DNA of 54,176 bases. Source: Cellulosilyticum sp. I15G10I2 (GTDB taxonomy: Bacteria; Bacillota; Clostridia; Lachnospirales; Cellulosilyticaceae). Shown here piece after piece: positions 51,147 to 54,176 of the stretch. A model generated the notes under the pieces. That model was not told the DNA's origin, made no database searches, and saw nothing but the letters and a program-made list of their open reading frames with translations. A program made the position numbers and the translations under genes. How positions within the stretch are numbered: position 1 is the stretch's first letter; each line of letters starts with the position of its first letter. The DNA lies in contig NZ_FMMP01000012.1 in NCBI RefSeq assembly GCF_900095725.1, forward strand, positions 1-54,176, read 5' to 3'.

Positions 51147-52397
51147 ATGAGAAACAATAAGGAAGAAAAGTATTTATTTAAAATATTTAGCATCTGCAGC
51201 GTGGTAACTTTACTCATTATAGTGTTGGGGACACTTTTGGTTTACCAAATGAATGATCATAAAAATACATTGGTTGAAGTCTTTGCAAATGAGCAGCAGA
51301 TGGAGGTAACTCGGCTGGCAGAAGAAGCAGAACAACTTCTTGCAGATGCTGTGGCAGAAGATAAAAACACTTTTAAAATAGCCGAAACAAAGGTTATTGA
51401 TGAGATTATTAAGACGCAAGTTAATTCTCACAATCAGTATATATTTTTCTATGACAGGGAAGGCGTTTTATTTGAAAAAGATGCTTCAACGACACAAAAA
51501 TATCAAGATAAAAGTATAAATGCGCTATTTGATAAGTGGAGATATGAAGGCGGACAAGATCTAGAGGCTGCGGAGCAGCTTATGAATCAGGGTATAAGCG
51601 GAACAGCAACGGTGATAAAGCAAAGTGACAAAGGTAAAGAAGTGCTTGCATGGACCTTTTTAAATGCAGGAGAGGCACAATATATAATCGGTATAGCAAC
51701 GCTAGAAACATATATGCTAACGACACTGCGCATACCACAGCATTTTACAAGAATTTATATGTTGGGAACCTTCATAGCGTTAGGTATCGTCGTATTAAGC
51801 ATCTTGTTCTCAATTTATATCTTTGATGCAGCTAAAAAAGCAAATGGATTTAAAAATGAAATTAAAAATAAAAATCTACAGATCGAAAAGTTTAGTACAC
51901 AGATTAATGCTATGCAGCAGGTTACCCAAACAGCTAGTATTTACGATCTGGCTTCTGGAGTTTATAACAGGGAATTTTTTGATAATCTTATGACAAAACT
52001 TAATATAGAAACATTTTTACCGCTTACTTTTATTAGAATAAGTTTAACTTCTTCATCAGATACAGATGAAAGTGTCTTATCAGAGGAGATATTAAAAGAC
52101 GTAGCAAAGTTAGTTGGGGAAAAGAGCAGAAAGTCTGATATCGTAGCACGTCTTAATCAAAATGAATTGGTGTTAGTGATGCTCCAAGCGGATAAAGAAC
52201 TCGCCCAAAAGTTTATTGACGATGTTAAAGAAGCATTTAATTTAAGGGACAATAGGGAAGCTTGCATAAAATTGAGTATGGCGACCCAAAATCAAGAAGA
52301 TGAAAGTATATGGGAGACCTTAGAAAAAACTATTAATAAAACGTATCAAGAAGAAACATACAAGGAGATGGGACAGTTTTCGGGTTACTCAGCTTAA
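51147..52397 (+). CDS. Membrane sensor with degenerate GGDEF domain
   Basis: A 416-residue protein with two transmembrane segments (about 11-32 and 205-228) that bracket an extracytoplasmic sensor region resembling a dCache/CHASE-type module. It includes YIFFYDREGVLFEKDAS and LAWTFLNAGEAQYIIGIA. A short coiled region leads to a GGDEF-like domain (~265-400) with the entry motif SIYDLASGVYNREFFDNL. The signature loop is NQNEL (337-341) after R335, so cyclase activity is not expected. It lies inside the exosortase locus and probably passes an external signal to the glycosyltransferases by protein contact or by binding nucleotide; this is inference. AGGGGGAGGG precedes the ATG. Confidence 0.82.
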   Translation: MRNNKEEKYLFKIFSICSVVTLLIIVLGTLLVYQMNDHKNTLVEVFANEQQMEVTRLAEEAEQLLADAVAEDKNTFKIAETKVIDEIIKTQVNSHNQYIFFYDREGVLFEKDASTTQKYQDKSINALFDKWRYEGGQDLEAAEQLMNQGISGTATVIKQSDKGKEVLAWTFLNAGEAQYIIGIATLETYMLTTLRIPQHFTRIYMLGTFIALGIVVLSILFSIYIFDAAKKANGFKNEIKNKNLQIEKFSTQINAMQQVTQTASIYDLASGVYNREFFDNLMTKLNIETFLPLTFIRISLTSSSDTDESVLSEEILKDVAKLVGEKSRKSDIVARLNQNELVLVMLQADKELAQKFIDDVKEAFNLRDNREACIKLSMATQNQEDESIWETLEKTINKTYQEETYKEMGQFSGYSA

Positions 52398-52453
52398 GCA
52401 GAAGCAAAATTAATAAGACGTAGATAAAAGATTCAGAATAGAAGGGGGATATT

Positions 52454-52903
52454 ATGAATAGTATTAGAAGGCGCATAAGTTTGCATAATCCTCTTATAAA
52501 ATACTTTATTTACTCAGTTTTAGCAGCGGTTATTGATGGTGGTTTGGTATGGCTTCTAATCAGCTATTTTGACGTCAGCTTAGTTTATGCCAATACAACA
52601 GGAGTAATTTTGGGCTTTTTTATACATTATGTATTAGCATCAAAGTCTATTTTTAATGCGGCTTATGGCCTCTTAGGTTTCTTAATTTATATAGGTACCT
52701 TCGTAGTAGGTTTGTTTTTGGCAGGCGGGCTCATCAGTCTATGCTATCAGTATGTATTTTATTTTTTATCCAGGGAACTTAATTTCTTATTTAGTAAGGG
52801 GGTCTCTTTAATCGTTCCATTTTTTGTTTTGTATTTTATGAGAAAATATCTTTATCATCTTGTGGAAAAAACGGCTAAGCATAAAGGAGATGTAGCACTT
52901 TGA
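52454..52903 (+). CDS. GtrA-family membrane protein
   Basis: A 149-residue protein with four transmembrane segments and the GtrA pattern: KYFIYSVLAAVIDGGLVWLL, the Asn-containing ANTTGVILGFFIHYVLASKSIF, and a basic C-terminal RKYLYHLVEK. GtrA proteins are thought to flip polyprenyl-phosphate sugars. With the DPM-like enzyme at 50010 it would supply lipid-linked sugar on the outer face for the exosortase locus. AGAAGGGGG precedes the ATG, and the last gene overlaps its stop (TTGA). Confidence 0.88.
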   Translation: MNSIRRRISLHNPLIKYFIYSVLAAVIDGGLVWLLISYFDVSLVYANTTGVILGFFIHYVLASKSIFNAAYGLLGFLIYIGTFVVGLFLAGGLISLCYQYVFYFLSRELNFLFSKGVSLIVPFFVLYFMRKYLYHLVEKTAKHKGDVAL

Positions 52904-53292
52904 AGTATAATCAATATAGGTTTAAGTTTTATATTAATGCAACCCATGCGATCTATATCAATGGGGTGCTGGGGCAAGAACATCCCCATACGTGGGAGAT
53001 TACGATGCATACGCTTAAAGTTAAAGATGATTTCATTGCCTTCGATACTATAGAAAAAGATATTGAAAAGTATCTGCATAGATTTCAGGATGTATCTATT
53101 AATCAAGTTGAGCCTTTTACAACTTTAAATCCTACGCTTGAAAATATCAGCCACTACTTTAAAGAAACATTGCAGCAACTATTATTTGAAAAAAGGTGGC
53201 TTCTTTTATCTATTGAAGTCAGTGAAACGCCTACAAGGTCTTATATTATTGATATTTCTGATGAGGTTAAAGAAGTGCAGGCTTCCAGATAG
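52900..53292 (+). CDS. Free-standing PTPS-like protein (exosortase G system)
   Basis: A 130-residue paralogue of the N-terminal domain of the protein at 44409. Both open alike (MKYNQYRFKFYINATHAIYI versus MKFKGYKYKFNLNASHSIFI). Zinc histidines H16, H28 and H30 and NPTLEN are kept, but the catalytic Cys position is L24. It is therefore a probable zinc-binding, non-catalytic member, as are the 6-pyruvoyl-tetrahydropterin-synthase-related proteins known in exosortase G loci. It starts at TTG, overlapping the GtrA stop, with AAGGAG about 11 bases upstream. Its function is unknown. Confidence 0.87.
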   Translation: MKYNQYRFKFYINATHAIYINGVLGQEHPHTWEITMHTLKVKDDFIAFDTIEKDIEKYLHRFQDVSINQVEPFTTLNPTLENISHYFKETLQQLLFEKRWLLLSIEVSETPTRSYIIDISDEVKEVQASR

Positions 53293-53305
53293 AAGAAGGC
53301 ATATT

Positions 53306-53359
53306 CAATCAATAAGGCTATAAGCACAGTATAAAAAGTGCTTATAGCCTTATTGATTG
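53306..53359. repeat. Perfect 22-bp inverted repeat ending the exosortase locus
   Basis: Bases 53306-53327 are the exact reverse complement of 53338-53359, around the loop AGTATAAAAA; the arm contains AAGGCTATAAGCAC. No T-tract follows (GAGAATAG), so it is not a classical intrinsic terminator, although its place 13 bases after the last stop suggests an mRNA 3' end or a two-way barrier before the rRNA promoter. Confidence 0.75.
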
Positions 53360-53504
53360 GAGAATAGTTTCGAAAACTTCTTCATAACGATAAAGTTTAT
53401 CTGCTCTTCCCGAAATTATTTCTATACTGGAAAAGATATCTATGTATATTTATCAAGGGTTTGGAGCAATATAAAAAATAAGAATAAAAAATATGAAAAA
53501 AGTG
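53360..53504 (+). other. Gene-free AT-rich sequence before the rRNA promoter
   Basis: I see no ORF, repeat or RNA gene. The A+T-rich tract at 53470-53500 just ahead of the -35 could serve as an UP element. Confidence 0.5.
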
Positions 53505-53533
53505 TTGACATATGTAGAAAACTCGTGTAATAT
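53505..53533 (+). promoter_or_regulatory. rRNA operon promoter
   Basis: TTGACA (53505-53510) and TAATAT (53528-53533) are 17 bases apart, preceded by an A+T-rich tract. It lies ~240 bases before the 16S gene, the usual arrangement for clostridial rrn promoters. Confidence 0.85.
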
Positions 53534-53773
53534 TATACAAGTCGCCACTAGTTAGCGGCACAAACGAAAAAGCCTTAGGGCTTGAGCATCAACACTTAAT
53601 GAACTTTGAAAATAGAATAGTAACCATAAAACCAGTCGATTCAAAAGAACTTCACATAGAAACTTATACTAAGTTTCATTGCAAGTTCGAATCAAGTGCT
53701 TAAAGAATAGCAATATTCTTTAAAAGTACAAGTAATTAAGTCAAAAAACAGTTAACTACTGTTTGGACAAACT
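53534..53773 (+). other. 16S leader with boxA-like element
   Basis: The rRNA leader contains GAACTTTGAAAATAG (53601-53615), close to the boxA antitermination element found before rRNA genes. It also has AAAGAATA/ATATTCTTT and ACAGT/ACTGT hairpins near 53703-53763, which are likely parts of the RNase III processing stalk. Confidence 0.65.

Positions 53774-54176
<403 letters not shown>

Overview
The window is a 54-kb low-G+C segment lying between two ribosomal RNA operons of the same polarity. It opens with the 3' end of a 23S gene, followed by 5S and tRNA-Gly, and closes with the first ~400 bases of a 16S gene. The 16S start, the codon usage and the gene families (HydG/HydF, XrtG, split transketolase, GH30 and HAD remnants) point to an anaerobic Gram-positive bacterium of the Clostridia, probably Lachnospirales and perhaps close to Cellulosilyticum; that placement is inferred by eye. 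All but two intact genes, aspartase and an SGNH hydrolase, run in the rRNA direction.

Layout: (1) 1-866, rRNA/tRNA, with a large structured repeat inside the 23S-5S spacer. (2) 1166-2302, a UroD-type (MtaA-like) methyltransferase followed by the stump of a COG0523 GTPase. (3) 2724-8776, a carbohydrate locus: FCD-type GntR regulator, sugar-binding lipoprotein, two MalFG-type permeases, split transketolase and a cupin; no ATPase gene is present. (4) 9127-17367, a three-gene exopolysaccharide-like operon: a metallo-beta-lactamase/degenerate GGDEF/pseudo-receiver protein, a HEAT-repeat processive GT2 synthase, and a membrane-anchored clan-GH-A-like protein with a terminal CBM9/DOMON-like domain. 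(5) 17784-24669, a second sugar locus headed by a LacI regulator fused to a complete solute-binding-protein domain, then a DUF1097 membrane protein, a Gfo/Idh/MocA oxidoreductase, a sugar isomerase-like TIM barrel and a second UroD-family protein. A second copy of the structured repeat lies here. (6) 24694-25338, SGNH hydrolase. (7) 25651-28748, [FeFe]-hydrogenase maturation genes (TM1266 family, hydG, hydF; hydE is absent). (8) 29005-37997, LysR regulator, complete Nik/Opp-type ABC importer, MATE exporter, aspartoacylase-like M14 enzyme and a DtxR-type regulator. (9) 38182-44270, aspartase, PHP phosphoesterase, D-2-hydroxyacid dehydrogenase and oligoendopeptidase F, interspersed with HAD and GH30 gene remnants. 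(10) 44409-53292, an exosortase-G locus: PTPS-like/membrane fusion, a CTERM-tagged secreted protein, XrtG, two GT2 enzymes, a membrane pseudo-GGDEF sensor, GtrA and a free PTPS-like protein.

Two themes recur. First, two separate surface-polymer or surface-protein loci (4 and 10) both pair GT2 enzymes with GGDEF-derived proteins that have lost the catalytic signature, and both encode an exported protein with a DG-x-D-x-W type beta-sandwich domain. Second, the region has lost material: three recognisable stumps (COG0523 GTPase, Cof-type HAD, GH30) sit between intact genes. The most unusual non-coding signal is the structured repeat at 392-566 and 23085-23304. Its arms have different sequences in the two copies yet stay self-complementary around a near-identical core, which is the mark of a selected RNA or single-strand-DNA fold.
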